Source: UBA2784 sp964494625 (GTDB lineage Bacteria > Pseudomonadota > Alphaproteobacteria > Micropepsales > Micropepsaceae). Taken from it: a stretch of DNA of 64,000 nt. Numbering within the stretch: the first letter of the stretch is position 1; every line of letters begins with the position of its first letter. The translations under genes were made by a program, and so were the position numbers. The DNA lies in contig CAZBRT010000003.1 in NCBI GenBank assembly GCA_964494625.1, positions 372,001-436,000 of the forward strand, in the 5' to 3' direction. The notes under the pieces are model-generated. The model had not been told where the DNA came from, did no database searches, and saw only the letters and a program-made list of their open reading frames with translations. Shown here in pieces: positions 17,653-26,339 of the stretch.

Positions 17653-17682
17653 TTGACAGATAGTTTCATCAGAAACTAAATA
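17653..17682 (+). promoter_or_regulatory. hpd promoter with embedded operator (likely MarR site)
   Basis: The -35 TTGACA (17653-17658) is a perfect consensus match. A 17-bp spacer leads to CTAAAT (17676-17681), or 18 bp to TAAATA. The spacer carries the perfect inverted repeat TAGTTTC-ATCA-GAAACTA (17661-17678). A dimeric regulator bound here would block polymerase. The MarR-family gene ending the operon is the natural candidate. The site is 36-65 nt before the hpd ATG. Confidence 0.75.
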
Positions 17683-17717
17683 CGGCCCGCCCCCAGCGCT
17701 GGTTAACGGAGCAGACA

Positions 17718-18791
17718 ATGGCCGACCTTTTTGAGAACCCGATGGGCACAGACGGGTTTGAGTTCGTCGAATACACCGCCCCCGACATTGCGGCGCTCGG
17801 CCGCCTGTTCGAGCAGATGGGCTGCCGCGCGGTCGGTCGGCACCGCTCCAAGGACGTGACACTTTATCGCCAGGGCGATGTGAACTTCGTCGTCAATGCC
17901 GAGCCTGACAGCCATGGCACCCGCTTTGCCGCCGCGCATGGCCCGTCTGCCTGCGCCATGGGGTTCCGGGTCAAGGATGCGGCTTTTGCCTATCGCCGCG
18001 CCATCGAGCTGGGCGCCAAGCCCGTCAAGACGGCCATCGGGCCGATGGAGCTCAACATCCCGGCCATCGAAGGCATCGGCGGCAGCATCATCTATCTGGT
18101 GGACCGTTACGGCGCGCAGTCGATCTATGACGTGGACTTCACGCCGACAGACACCGCCAAGGGCTTTGTGCATGCGGGCGCGGGCCTGACCGAAATCGAT
18201 CACGTCACCCACAACGTCTATCGCGGCAACATGGACAAGTGGGCAGGCTTCTATGAGAAGCTCTTCAACTTCCGCGAAATCCGCTATTTCGACATCGAAG
18301 GCAAGCTGACCGGCCTCAAGAGCCGCGCGATGACAAGCCCCTGCGGCAAGATCCGCATTCCGATCAACGAAAGCTCGGACGACAAGTCGCAGATCGCGGA
18401 ATATCTCGACGAGTACAAGGGCGAGGGCATCCAGCACATCGCGCTGGCGACGGACAATATCTACGAGACCGTCGAGACCTTGCGCAAAACCGGCGTGAAG
18501 TTCCAAAACACGACCGAAACCTATTTCGAACTGGTGGAAAGCCGTATTCCCAATCACGGCGAAGACCTGGTGCGCCTCAAGGCCAACCAGATCCTGATCG
18601 ATGGCGCGCCGGAGGATTCCGGCCTGCTTCTCCAGATATTCACCCAGAACGCGATCGGGCCGATCTTTTTCGAGATCATCCAGCGCAAGGGCAATCAGGG
18701 TTTCGGCGAAGGCAATTTCCGCGCGCTGTTCGAATCCATCGAGCTTGACCAGATCCGCCGCGGTGTCCTCAAACCTGCCGCCAGCGCATAA
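17718..18791 (+). CDS. hpd: 4-hydroxyphenylpyruvate dioxygenase
   Basis: 357 residues, two vicinal-oxygen-chelate halves. The iron ligands are visible as the His in LTEIDHVTHNV, the His in GEGIQHIALATDN, and the Glu in GPIFFEIIQRKG; the GFGEGNFRALFESIE tail is typical. It converts 4-hydroxyphenylpyruvate to homogentisate in tyrosine breakdown. ACGGAG lies just before the ATG. It is the first gene of the six-gene operon, driven by the promoter at 17653-17682. Confidence 0.97.
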   Translation: MADLFENPMGTDGFEFVEYTAPDIAALGRLFEQMGCRAVGRHRSKDVTLYRQGDVNFVVNAEPDSHGTRFAAAHGPSACAMGFRVKDAAFAYRRAIELGAKPVKTAIGPMELNIPAIEGIGGSIIYLVDRYGAQSIYDVDFTPTDTAKGFVHAGAGLTEIDHVTHNVYRGNMDKWAGFYEKLFNFREIRYFDIEGKLTGLKSRAMTSPCGKIRIPINESSDDKSQIAEYLDEYKGEGIQHIALATDNIYETVETLRKTGVKFQNTTETYFELVESRIPNHGEDLVRLKANQILIDGAPEDSGLLLQIFTQNAIGPIFFEIIQRKGNQGFGEGNFRALFESIELDQIRRGVLKPAASA

Positions 18792-18800
18792 GGCACGATC

Positions 18801-19937
18801 ATGGCCAGTCGCAAATGGATCCAGTTTCCCAAGGTTGAAGGCGTTGCCTCGCGCCAGGCCCATGCCGATCTGCCGCCGGGCACATTCGAGCGCGAGATGG
18901 GGCAGGAGGGGTTCTTTGGCCCTTCGGTCCAGTTTCACCACAAGCACCCGCCGACCGCCTGGGTTGATTTCACCGGCCCGTTGCGGCCGCGCGCCTTTGA
19001 TCTCAACCGCCTGAACGGTGAAGAACCATCGCCGTGGTCAGCGCCTGTCGTCTTGCGCAACCGCGCATGTCAGGTGCGCTTCTGGCGCCTGTCACGGCCG
19101 ATGCCGTCGCTGGCGCGCAATGCGGATGGCGACCAGCTTCTTTTCATCCATGCCGGCCATGGCGATCTTTTCACCGATTGGGGTCACCTTGCGTTCCAGG
19201 CGGGCGACTACATCGTCATTCCGCGCGGCGGCATGTGGCGCCTTTCGCCTGCATCATCCGCCGATGTGCTGATGGTGGAAGCGACCGGCTCGCACTACCA
19301 CTTGCCCGAAAAGGGGATGATGGGGCCGCATGCGATCTTTGATCCGGCCATGCTGGATACGCCTGCCCTCAACGACGCCTTCCGCGCCCAGCAAGGCGCC
19401 CACGAGACCCGGGTTGCCATCAAGCGGGGTGATGCGGTTTCGGTTGCGACCTATCCCTTCAATCCGCTGGACGTTTCCGGCTGGCATGGTGACCTTGCGC
19501 CTGTACGCATCAATGTGCGCCACATCCGGCCCTTGATGAGCCACCGCTATCATGTGCCGCCGTCGGCGCACACGACCTTCGTGGCCGACCGCTTTGTCGT
19601 CTGCACGTTTGCGCCGCGTCCCTTCGAGAGTGACGAGGGCGCGCTCAAAGTGCCCTTCTTCCACAACAATGATGATTACGATGAAGTGCTGTTCTATCAC
19701 GCGGGCGACTTCTTCAGCCGCGACAACATCAAGGCCGGCATGATGACGTTCCATCCGGCGGGTTTTACCCACGGACCGCATCCCAAGGCGCTCAAGAACG
19801 CCTTCGTGCAACCCAAGACCGCAACGGACGAGTATGCCGTGATGATCGACACGCGCGATCCGCTTGAAGTGGGTGAGGGCGCGGCGGCTGCCGAGAACAT
19901 GGCCTATGTGGACAGCTGGAAGGGTTCGCCGGCATGA
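18801..19937 (+). CDS. hmgA: Homogentisate 1,2-dioxygenase (short form)
   Basis: 378 residues, shorter than the roughly 430 of classical HmgA. The C-terminal cupin holds the likely iron ligands in FFHNNDDYDEVLFYHAGDF (His, Glu) and HPAGFTHGPHP (His). It opens the homogentisate ring to maleylacetoacetate. It lies 9 nt after hpd and shares an ATGA overlap with the following cupin gene. The shorter length makes it a divergent branch of the family, but the operon context supports the reaction strongly. Confidence 0.9.
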   Translation: MASRKWIQFPKVEGVASRQAHADLPPGTFEREMGQEGFFGPSVQFHHKHPPTAWVDFTGPLRPRAFDLNRLNGEEPSPWSAPVVLRNRACQVRFWRLSRPMPSLARNADGDQLLFIHAGHGDLFTDWGHLAFQAGDYIVIPRGGMWRLSPASSADVLMVEATGSHYHLPEKGMMGPHAIFDPAMLDTPALNDAFRAQQGAHETRVAIKRGDAVSVATYPFNPLDVSGWHGDLAPVRINVRHIRPLMSHRYHVPPSAHTTFVADRFVVCTFAPRPFESDEGALKVPFFHNNDDYDEVLFYHAGDFFSRDNIKAGMMTFHPAGFTHGPHPKALKNAFVQPKTATDEYAVMIDTRDPLEVGEGAAAAENMAYVDSWKGSPA

Positions 19938-20305
19938 ATGACGCGCAAGGCAGTCTGGTCAGCAAATTCGCGCAGTTCCAGGAGCATTGGCGCCCCAAGG
20001 TCATTGCCGCCCTGAACGGACAGGAAGTGAAGTTGGTGAAGGCTAAAGGCGTTTTTCCATGGCACCGCCATGAGACGGCCGACGAGATGTTTCTCGTCTG
20101 GAAGGGGCGCTTCCGGGTCGAGTTCCGCGACCGGATTGCCGACATGGGACCGGGAGAATATTGCGTGGTGCCACGTGGTGTTGAGCACCGCACGGCAGCC
20201 GACGAGGAGGCTGAAGTGCTGATTTTCGAACCATCGGAAGTGGTCAACACGGGCGACGCCGAGAGATCAGCCTTTACGGCACCGATGGGGGTGAAGCTGC
20301 CATGA
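19934..20305 (+). CDS. Small single-cupin protein in the homogentisate operon
   Basis: 123 residues. One cupin domain with FPWHRHETADEMFLVWKGRF (first motif: two His and a Glu) and GEYCVVPRGVEHRTAADEEAEVLIFEP (second motif His). A bound metal is therefore likely. It overlaps hmgA and fah by 4 nt each, so it is translated in step with the pathway. Its role is unknown: isomerase, minor dioxygenase or intermediate-binding protein are all possible. Confidence 0.8.
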   Translation: MNDAQGSLVSKFAQFQEHWRPKVIAALNGQEVKLVKAKGVFPWHRHETADEMFLVWKGRFRVEFRDRIADMGPGEYCVVPRGVEHRTAADEEAEVLIFEPSEVVNTGDAERSAFTAPMGVKLP

Positions 20306-21291
20306 AACTTGCCTCGCTCAAGCATGGCCGCGACGGGCGCCTGGTGGTCGTCTCGCGCGATCTTTCCCGTTTTGCCGCAGCAGATGAGATTGCACCCACC
20401 ATGCAGGCTGCACTTGATGACTGGCCGCGCGTGGCGCCGCGTTTGCAGGAATTGTCGGACCGGCTGAACAGCGGCGCCATTCCGGACGCCAGGCCGTTCG
20501 ATCCGGCCCAGTGCGCGTCGCCCCTGCCGCGTGCCTATCAATGGGCAGATGGTTCGGCCTATGTCGTGCATGTCGAACTGGTGCGCAAGGCGCGCGGTGC
20601 CGAAATGCCGCCCAGCTTCTGGACCGATCCCCTGATGTATCAGGGCGGCTCTGACAGTTTCATCGGTCCGCGGGACGACATCCTGGCCGCGGATGAAGCA
20701 CACGGCATCGACCTTGAAGCGGAGATTGCCGTCATCACCGGTGATGTGCCGATGGGCATTGATGCCGATGCGGCGCTGGCCCATGTGCGCCTGTTGATGC
20801 TGGTCAATGATGTCAGCCTGCGCAATCTCATCCCGAAAGAACTGGAAAAGGGCTTCGGCTTCTTCCAGTCCAAGCCCGCCTCGGCATTCTCGCCGGTTGC
20901 GGTGACGCCTGATGAACTGGGCGCGGCGTGGGCTGGCGGCAAGGTCAATCTGCCGCTGCATGTTGCGGTCAACGGCCAATGGTTCGGCAATCCTCATGCG
21001 GGCGACGAGATGACGTTCCATTTCGGCCAGCTGATCGCGCATGCCGCGCGCACGCGTGAGCTGGAGGCGGGCACGATCATCGGCTCCGGCACGGTTTCCA
21101 GCCGCGACCGCACCAAAGGCTCATGCTGCATCGCCGAAGTGCGGATGCTCGAGACGATTACCCAGGGCAAACCGGCGACGCCATTCCTTTCCTTCGGCAA
21201 TCAGGTGCGCATCGAGATGAAGGACGAGAAGGGCGCATCGATTTTCGGCGCCATCGACCAGCGCGTGAGAAAGTACGAGGGTCCGGCATGA
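20302..21291 (+). CDS. fahA: Fumarylacetoacetate hydrolase family enzyme
   Basis: 329 residues. The FAH fold is shown by DLEAEIAVITGDVP (the acidic metal-binding pair), LVNDVSLRNLIPKELEKGFGFFQSKPASAFSPVAVTPDEL and GTIIGSGTVSSRDRTKGSCCIAE. It cleaves fumarylacetoacetate to fumarate and acetoacetate, the last step of the pathway. It overlaps both neighbours by ATGA. The length is typical of bacterial FAH domain enzymes in hmg operons. Confidence 0.93.
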   Translation: MKLASLKHGRDGRLVVVSRDLSRFAAADEIAPTMQAALDDWPRVAPRLQELSDRLNSGAIPDARPFDPAQCASPLPRAYQWADGSAYVVHVELVRKARGAEMPPSFWTDPLMYQGGSDSFIGPRDDILAADEAHGIDLEAEIAVITGDVPMGIDADAALAHVRLLMLVNDVSLRNLIPKELEKGFGFFQSKPASAFSPVAVTPDELGAAWAGGKVNLPLHVAVNGQWFGNPHAGDEMTFHFGQLIAHAARTRELEAGTIIGSGTVSSRDRTKGSCCIAEVRMLETITQGKPATPFLSFGNQVRIEMKDEKGASIFGAIDQRVRKYEGPA

Positions 21292-21941
21292 ATCGCACCG
21301 AATTTGCGCTCTACACGTTCGGCCCCTCGTCGGCGGCCTATCGCGCCCGCATCGCGCTCAATCTCAAGGGGCTTTCACCCGAATACCGTTCCATCCACCT
21401 CACAAAGGATGGCGGCGTGCAGCACAGTGGCGCCTACAAGCAGGTGAACCCGCAAGGGCTGATCCCAACATTGCTGCATGACGGCCATGTGATCGGCCAG
21501 TCGCTCGCCATCATCGAGTATCTCGACGAGATGTTTCCCGAGCCGCCGCTTCTGCCGCGCGACGCATATGGTCGCGCCCGCGTCCGCCAGCTGGCCTATG
21601 CAATCGCCTGCGACATTCATCCCGTCAACAATCTGCGGGTGCGGCAATATCTGACCAGCACACTCCAGGCCACTCCGGCGCAAAGCGAAGCGTGGTACGC
21701 GCACTGGATCACGCTTGGCTTTGAAGCGATGGAGAAGCTTGCGGCGAGTGCACCGGAGACCGGCAAATTCCTGCATGGCGATGCGCCGACGCTCGCCGAT
21801 ATCTGCCTTGTGCCGCAGATGGCGAATGCGCGCCGCTTCAAGGTGCCGGTCGAAGCCTTCCCCGTGCTGGTGCGAATTGATGCGGCCGCGCGTGCATTGC
21901 CCGCCTTCGTCAAGGCCGCGCCCGAAAACCAGCAGGATTGA
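21288..21941 (+). CDS. maiA: Maleylacetoacetate isomerase (zeta-class GST fold)
   Basis: 217 residues from the ATG at 21288, which overlaps the fah stop. A thioredoxin-like N-terminal half includes NPQGLIPTLLHDGHVIGQSLAIIEYLDE, and a helical C-terminal half includes DIHPVNNLRVRQYL. The zeta-class SSC motif reads GPSSAAYRARIAL here, so the conserved cysteine is alanine while both serines remain. It isomerises maleylacetoacetate to fumarylacetoacetate using glutathione. A longer upstream frame exists but overlaps fah and is not coding. Confidence 0.93.
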   Translation: MNRTEFALYTFGPSSAAYRARIALNLKGLSPEYRSIHLTKDGGVQHSGAYKQVNPQGLIPTLLHDGHVIGQSLAIIEYLDEMFPEPPLLPRDAYGRARVRQLAYAIACDIHPVNNLRVRQYLTSTLQATPAQSEAWYAHWITLGFEAMEKLAASAPETGKFLHGDAPTLADICLVPQMANARRFKVPVEAFPVLVRIDAAARALPAFVKAAPENQQD

Positions 21942-22402
21942 CGCCCGTGACAGGCGAACCCGCATCAGCGGAACTGGATCTGGAGCGGTTCCTTCCCTAC
22001 CGCCTGTCGGTCTTGTCCAACACGGTATCGGCCAAGATCGCTGCGCATTACGAGAAGCGCTTTGATCTTTCCATCCCGCAATGGCGCGTCATCGCGGTGC
22101 TGGGCCGCTTTCCCGGCCTGTCGCAGAATGATGTCGCCGAGCGCACGGCCATGGACAAGGTGCAGGTCAGTCGCGCCGTCACTACGCTTGTGAAGGCTGG
22201 CCGCGTGCGCCGGGTACGCGACGAAAGCGATGGACGAGCGGTGCGGCTGGAGCTTGCGCCCGCCGGCCATGTCATTTTCGATGAGGTCGTACCGTTTGCG
22301 CGTGCGCTGGAGGCGCGGCTGCTCGACGGGTTGGCCGGCACGGACCTTCAGTCGCTGGATGGTCTCATTGCCCGGCTGACGACAGCCGCCGCGGCGCTCT
22401 AA
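21938..22402 (+). CDS. MarR-family regulator of the homogentisate operon
   Basis: 154 residues. A winged helix-turn-helix spans about 45-115 (FDLSIPQWRVIAVLGRFPGLSQNDVAERTAMDKVQVSRAVTTLVKAGRVRRVRDESDGR). The start is either TTG 21938, overlapping the maiA stop, or GTG 21947; both are in frame. As last gene of the operon it probably represses its own transcription from 17653-17682, released by a pathway intermediate. It overlaps the end of the opposing lutC gene by 4 nt. Confidence 0.88.
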   Translation: MTPVTGEPASAELDLERFLPYRLSVLSNTVSAKIAAHYEKRFDLSIPQWRVIAVLGRFPGLSQNDVAERTAMDKVQVSRAVTTLVKAGRVRRVRDESDGRAVRLELAPAGHVIFDEVVPFARALEARLLDGLAGTDLQSLDGLIARLTTAAAAL

Positions 22403-23016
22403 CTTTCCATCAGGAAGATGATGACGAGCTGGCGCGGCCCATGCGCGCCAAGTTCCAGCGTTTGCTCGATATCGCCCGAACGCGACGGACCGGTGATGAA
22501 GTTGACGGTCGTCGGCATTGAGCGGGTGCGCGCCAGCGCCAGAGCCTCGTTGAGACCGGTCAGAAGGGTCGAGCGCTTGACCAGCGCAAAATGCAGGTCA
22601 GGCAGGAAATGCGCCAGCGTGGGCGATTTGGGTGCGGAGAGGAAAAGAAGCGATCCTGTCTCGGCAATCGCGGCATCGGCCATGGAGATGCCGGACTTCA
22701 GTTCGGCAGATGTGCCGATGTGGACGGCTATGCCGTGCTTCGCCCAATCATAGCCCACAAGCTCGTCCTGCGGGGCAACGGCTAGTTTCGTATCCTTCGG
22801 CAGGCGTTCGGCAACCGCGCGCATCGCTGCATGGCAATCCGCCACCTCCACAATTTCGGCAAGCGACTCTATTGCAAGGGTGAGGAAGCGGGCAAGGGCA
22901 TCATCACCGACTTTCCGCGCAATGGCGGGTACAGGCGGCAATGTGTCCGCGCCAGGTGCTATGGCCGATGCGCCATTGCGCTCAAGTGCCGCCAGAATGT
23001 CGTCGCGCGCGCTCAT
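22399..23016 (-). CDS. lutC: Lactate utilization protein C (LUD domain)
   Basis: 205 residues from the ATG at 23016, which overlaps the lutB stop (ATGA). The LUD domain is visible in GISMADAAIAETGSLLFLSAPKSPTLAHFLPDLHFALVKRSTLL and the end TVNFITGPSRSGDIEQTLELGAHGP. It is the third subunit of the LutABC L-lactate oxidase complex. The long open frame further upstream belongs to antisense of lutB and is not used. Confidence 0.93.
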   Translation of the reverse strand: MSARDDILAALERNGASAIAPGADTLPPVPAIARKVGDDALARFLTLAIESLAEIVEVADCHAAMRAVAERLPKDTKLAVAPQDELVGYDWAKHGIAVHIGTSAELKSGISMADAAIAETGSLLFLSAPKSPTLAHFLPDLHFALVKRSTLLTGLNEALALARTRSMPTTVNFITGPSRSGDIEQTLELGAHGPRQLVIIFLMES

Positions 23017-24410
23017 GGCGACTTTCCCCGGTTCACGCGGGCGACAAAGGAAATTGATGGCGGTGGCGGCAGCGTTCGATGCTTGCGCCACGCAGCCAGC
23101 GGACCGATGGGCAGGCGCCAGAATGCGCCGACAATCCGCATCGCTGCACGAAAGAGGCGCGGGCGCTTTGCGGCAAAAGCATAGAGCCTGAGAGCCAAGG
23201 CGTTGGGCGTTTCGCGCACGCCTTGGCCAAATCCCTGCTCGCGCCAATGCCGCATAATGCGGGTGAGGGGAATTTTCGCCGGACACACTGCCTCGCACCG
23301 GCCGCAAAAGCTTGACGCCTTGGGCATGTGATGGGTGACGGCAAGGCCGGACACAGCAGGCTGAAAGGCAGCCCCGATCGGTCCCGGATAAGTGACGCCA
23401 TAAGCGTGGCCGCCGACCGACGCATAGACCGGGCAATGATTGAGGCAAGAGGCGCAGCGGATGCAGCGCAGAACTTCGCGCGTTTCCTTGCGCATCAACT
23501 GGCTGCGACCGTTGTCAACCAGCACGACGTGAAACGCCTGCGGGCCATCGGTCTCGCCTTCGCGGCGCGGTCCGCTGCGCAGGGTCGTGTAAACCGTCAT
23601 CCGCTGACCCGTTGCCGAACGGCCCAGAAGGCGCAATTGCAGTGCCAGATCATCGAGGGTGGGCAAGAGCTTCTCGATGCCGGCGACCACAATGTGCACG
23701 CGGGTGGCCGTCATCGACAGGTCCGCGTTGCCCTCATTCGTCACGAGGCAAACCGAGCCCGTCTCCGCGATCAGGGCATTGGCACCGGTGATGCCGACTT
23801 CGGCGGTCAGGAATTTTTCCCGCAGCACGCCCCGCGCTTCGCGCATCAGCGCCTTGCGGTCGTCAATGTCGCGGGCGGGGTCAAGATGCGTGTGCGCGGC
23901 TCGAAACGCCGCCGTTACATCCGCGCGGCTGAGGTGAAAGGCAGGCGCGATGATGTGGCTGGGCGGTTCGTCACGCAGCTGGATGATGTATTCACCAAGA
24001 TCCGTCTCGACCACATCGAAGCCGTCGCGGATCAGGGGAGCGTTGAGGCCGATCTCCTCTGTCAGCATCGACTTCGATTTGACGATGCGCTTCGCGCCGG
24101 CATCGCGGCTGATGCGGCTGATGACGGCATTTGCCTCGCCGGCCGAGCGCGCCCAGTGGACCTTGCCGCCATTGGCAGTGACCCGTTCCTCAAACTGTCC
24201 GAGGTAGTAGGGCAGGTGGGCCAGCGTCCGGTCTTTGGCGGCGGCCAGCGCGCTGCGCATCGCCTCAAGCTCGGGCAGTTCCTGCATGGCCGCCATGCGG
24301 AACATCTGGAAGCCGAGCTTGATGCGCTCGAGCGTTTTCTGCAGCGGCGCATTGGCCAATGCCCTGCGCGTATTGGCAGGAAACTCACGCGGGTTCTGGT
24401 GCGCCGTCAT
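23013..24410 (-). CDS. lutB: Lactate utilization iron-sulfur protein B
   Basis: 465 residues from the ATG at 24410, which overlaps the lutA stop. An N-terminal LUD domain (TGANALIAETGSVCLVTNEGNADL) is followed by two [4Fe-4S] ferredoxin clusters, CIRCASCLNHCPVY and CGRCEAVCPAKIP, and then a C-terminal helical region. It passes electrons from lactate oxidation together with LutA and LutC. It is the middle gene of a three-gene operon with 4-nt overlaps on both sides. Confidence 0.95.
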   Translation of the reverse strand: MTAHQNPREFPANTRRALANAPLQKTLERIKLGFQMFRMAAMQELPELEAMRSALAAAKDRTLAHLPYYLGQFEERVTANGGKVHWARSAGEANAVISRISRDAGAKRIVKSKSMLTEEIGLNAPLIRDGFDVVETDLGEYIIQLRDEPPSHIIAPAFHLSRADVTAAFRAAHTHLDPARDIDDRKALMREARGVLREKFLTAEVGITGANALIAETGSVCLVTNEGNADLSMTATRVHIVVAGIEKLLPTLDDLALQLRLLGRSATGQRMTVYTTLRSGPRREGETDGPQAFHVVLVDNGRSQLMRKETREVLRCIRCASCLNHCPVYASVGGHAYGVTYPGPIGAAFQPAVSGLAVTHHMPKASSFCGRCEAVCPAKIPLTRIMRHWREQGFGQGVRETPNALALRLYAFAAKRPRLFRAAMRIVGAFWRLPIGPLAAWRKHRTLPPPPSISFVARVNRGKSP

Positions 24411-25159
24411 GTCGCCTTGTCCCCTGGCGGCGCCAACAGCTCTGCAATGTGGCGGAAGGAAAGCGCGCGGCCTTCCTTTTCCGCGACGCCGCGCAGATGC
24501 ATGAGGCATCCCATGTCGCATGCCGTGACGATGGTGGCGCCGGTTGCGGCCAGTGCGTCCAGCTTGTCGCGCCCCAGCCGCGCCGAGACGTCGCCATATT
24601 TGACGGCGAAGAGCCCGCCAAAGCCGCAGCAGGTTTCGGTGGCTGCATTGTCGATCGGCTCATAGCCCGCCTGACGCAGGAGCGCGCGCGGCTCGGCCGA
24701 CACTGCCATCTGGCGAAGGGCGGAACAGGAATCATGCATGGCAATCTTGCCGCTGCCGCAGGGCCGGATTTTTGCGTGCGCCACATGCACCAGAAAGGCG
24801 GTCAGCTCGTGCACCTTGTGCGCGAATGCCTCCGCGCGCGGTTTCCAGACCGGATCATCGGCAAAAAGGGCAGGATACTCGATCCGCAATTGCCCGCCGC
24901 ATGAGCCTGAGGGCACGACGACATACTCATAGAGTTCGAAGATTTCGATGGTGCGACGCGCCAGCGCCGTGGCGCCCTTGCGATCCCCGCCATTCCAGTT
25001 CGGTTGACCGCAACAGGTCTGGCCGGGCGGCACCTCAGCGGGAAATCCCGCTGCATCGAGCAGGCGCAGGACCGCATCGCCGGTGTCAGGGCTCAGCGCG
25101 TCGATAAGGCAGGTGGCCATCAGGCCCACCCGCACCTTGGGAGAATGTGTCACAGCCAC
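24407..25159 (-). CDS. lutA: Lactate utilization protein A (CCG-domain Fe-S protein)
   Basis: 250 residues. Two cysteine-rich CCG domains: PPGQTCCGQPNWNGG near residues 44-58 and ETCCGFGGLFAVKYGD near 174-189, plus HDSCSALRQ. These bind an Fe-S centre as in heterodisulfide reductase subunit B. It is the first gene of lutABC. Upstream 62 nt lead to cheZ on the same strand. No LldR/LutR-type regulator is adjacent. Confidence 0.95.
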   Translation of the reverse strand: MAVTHSPKVRVGLMATCLIDALSPDTGDAVLRLLDAAGFPAEVPPGQTCCGQPNWNGGDRKGATALARRTIEIFELYEYVVVPSGSCGGQLRIEYPALFADDPVWKPRAEAFAHKVHELTAFLVHVAHAKIRPCGSGKIAMHDSCSALRQMAVSAEPRALLRQAGYEPIDNAATETCCGFGGLFAVKYGDVSARLGRDKLDALAATGATIVTACDMGCLMHLRGVAEKEGRALSFRHIAELLAPPGDKAT

Positions 25160-25221
25160 GCCCGCACCGGATCAAACCGGCGCCGATCATGGACGCAAGC
25201 ACACGCCGATGGCAACAGGGC

Positions 25222-25959
25222 CTATTTGAACAGGGAGTCGATATCGTCCTGCGACACGGTCTCGGCAGCGTTCATTTCGGCGGACATGAGGCGGTCAATG
25301 TCATCCTGTGCAACGCCTTCGCCGTCCTTGGCAGGGCCTGACATCAGATGCGCGTCCGGCCTTGTGTCCTCACGGACTGGCGGCAGCACATTGCTTTCCC
25401 CGCTGCCCCACATGGTCATCAGGTTCTTCACCCGCTCCTCAAGATAAATAAGGACATTGACGACCTTTGCGGTGCGCTGGCCGGTGATGTCCTGAAACGA
25501 GCAGGCGGTGAAGATTTCAGTAGATGCGGCTTCGATGATATCGAAGGCGGCCGTGTCACCCTTGCGCGCACTGGCAACGGCAGCCTGGATGGTTTCCGCA
25601 GCACTCAGGATTTCACCTGTCGCCTGCTCGGTTGCCGTCACGATGGCACCCAGTTCCTCGGTCGCCATCGCAATGTGCTTCTGGTCGTCGCGGGGATTGA
25701 GGGACGAAATGTCCTTGCGTGTCTGCGCGATGGCGTCCGACATGCCGGTGATTTCGCGGCGCACCTGATCCAGGTGGACCATTGCCAGGTCATTTGCCAT
25801 TTCCTGCCGCAGGCGGGAAAGCGCCGCAAGGACGGTTTCTGTATCGGCCGCGCGCTGCCTGCGCGCGTGCTCGGCAAGGAACCAACGGCCATTCTCCGCC
25901 TGCGCAAGGGCGGCGGCAATGTCCTCGAAATTCCGGTAGAGTTGGGCTGGTGACGTCAT
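25222..25959 (-). CDS. cheZ: CheZ-like CheY phosphatase
   Basis: 245 residues from the ATG at 25959, 5 nt after the cheY stop. A long helical hairpin carries the CheZ signature TACSFQDITGQR near 155-166, whose glutamine attacks phospho-CheY. The C-terminus has two copies of a QDDID motif: AQDDIDRLMS (217-226) and SQDDIDSLFK (236-245). The last position is the usual CheY-binding tail, and both resemble the CheY-binding N-terminus of FliM. A flagellated cell is implied, though no flagellar genes are in the window. Confidence 0.88.
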   Translation of the reverse strand: MTSPAQLYRNFEDIAAALAQAENGRWFLAEHARRQRAADTETVLAALSRLRQEMANDLAMVHLDQVRREITGMSDAIAQTRKDISSLNPRDDQKHIAMATEELGAIVTATEQATGEILSAAETIQAAVASARKGDTAAFDIIEAASTEIFTACSFQDITGQRTAKVVNVLIYLEERVKNLMTMWGSGESNVLPPVREDTRPDAHLMSGPAKDGEGVAQDDIDRLMSAEMNAAETVSQDDIDSLFK

Positions 25960-25964
25960 TGGAC

Positions 25965-26339
25965 TCAGACCTTCTGCGGACCGAGGACGGTTTCGATCTT
26001 CGACTGCAGCGTCGCCGCATTGAACGGCTTGACGATGTAGTTGTCCACGCCGGCCTTCTTGGCGGCGATGACGTTTTCCGTCTTCGACTCGGCCGTCACC
26101 ATGATGAAGGGCGTGCGCTTCAGGCGCTCGTCGGCCCGCACCTGCTGCAGAAGCTCGTAGCCCGACATCGGCTCCATGTTCCAATCCGAGATGACGAGGC
26201 CATAGTCGCCCTGCTTCATGCGGGCGAGCGCGTCCTGGCCGTGCACGGCTTCTTCCACATCGCCAAAACCGATCTGGGCAAGGAGGTTGCGGATGATGCG
26301 GCGCATCGTGGCGTAATCGTCGACAACAAGGACTTTCAT
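25965..26339 (-). CDS. cheY: CheY-like single-domain response regulator
   Basis: 124 residues from the ATG at 26339. The full receiver set is present: D7, D8, phospho-acceptor D52 (VISDWNMEPMSG), T82, K104. VEEAVHGQDAL and YIVKPFNAATL are close to flagellar CheY. It is transcribed with cheZ and should bind the flagellar switch when phosphorylated; CheZ removes the phosphate. The kinase is not in the window. Confidence 0.92.
   Translation of the reverse strand: MKVLVVDDYATMRRIIRNLLAQIGFGDVEEAVHGQDALARMKQGDYGLVISDWNMEPMSGYELLQQVRADERLKRTPFIMVTAESKTENVIAAKKAGVDNYIVKPFNAATLQSKIETVLGPQKV

Noticed and set aside
23017..23448. Possible 144-residue N-terminal extension of lutC
   Set aside because: It lies within lutB in another phase, is arginine- and proline-rich, and the ATG at 23016 gives a normal LUD protein with an ATGA junction.
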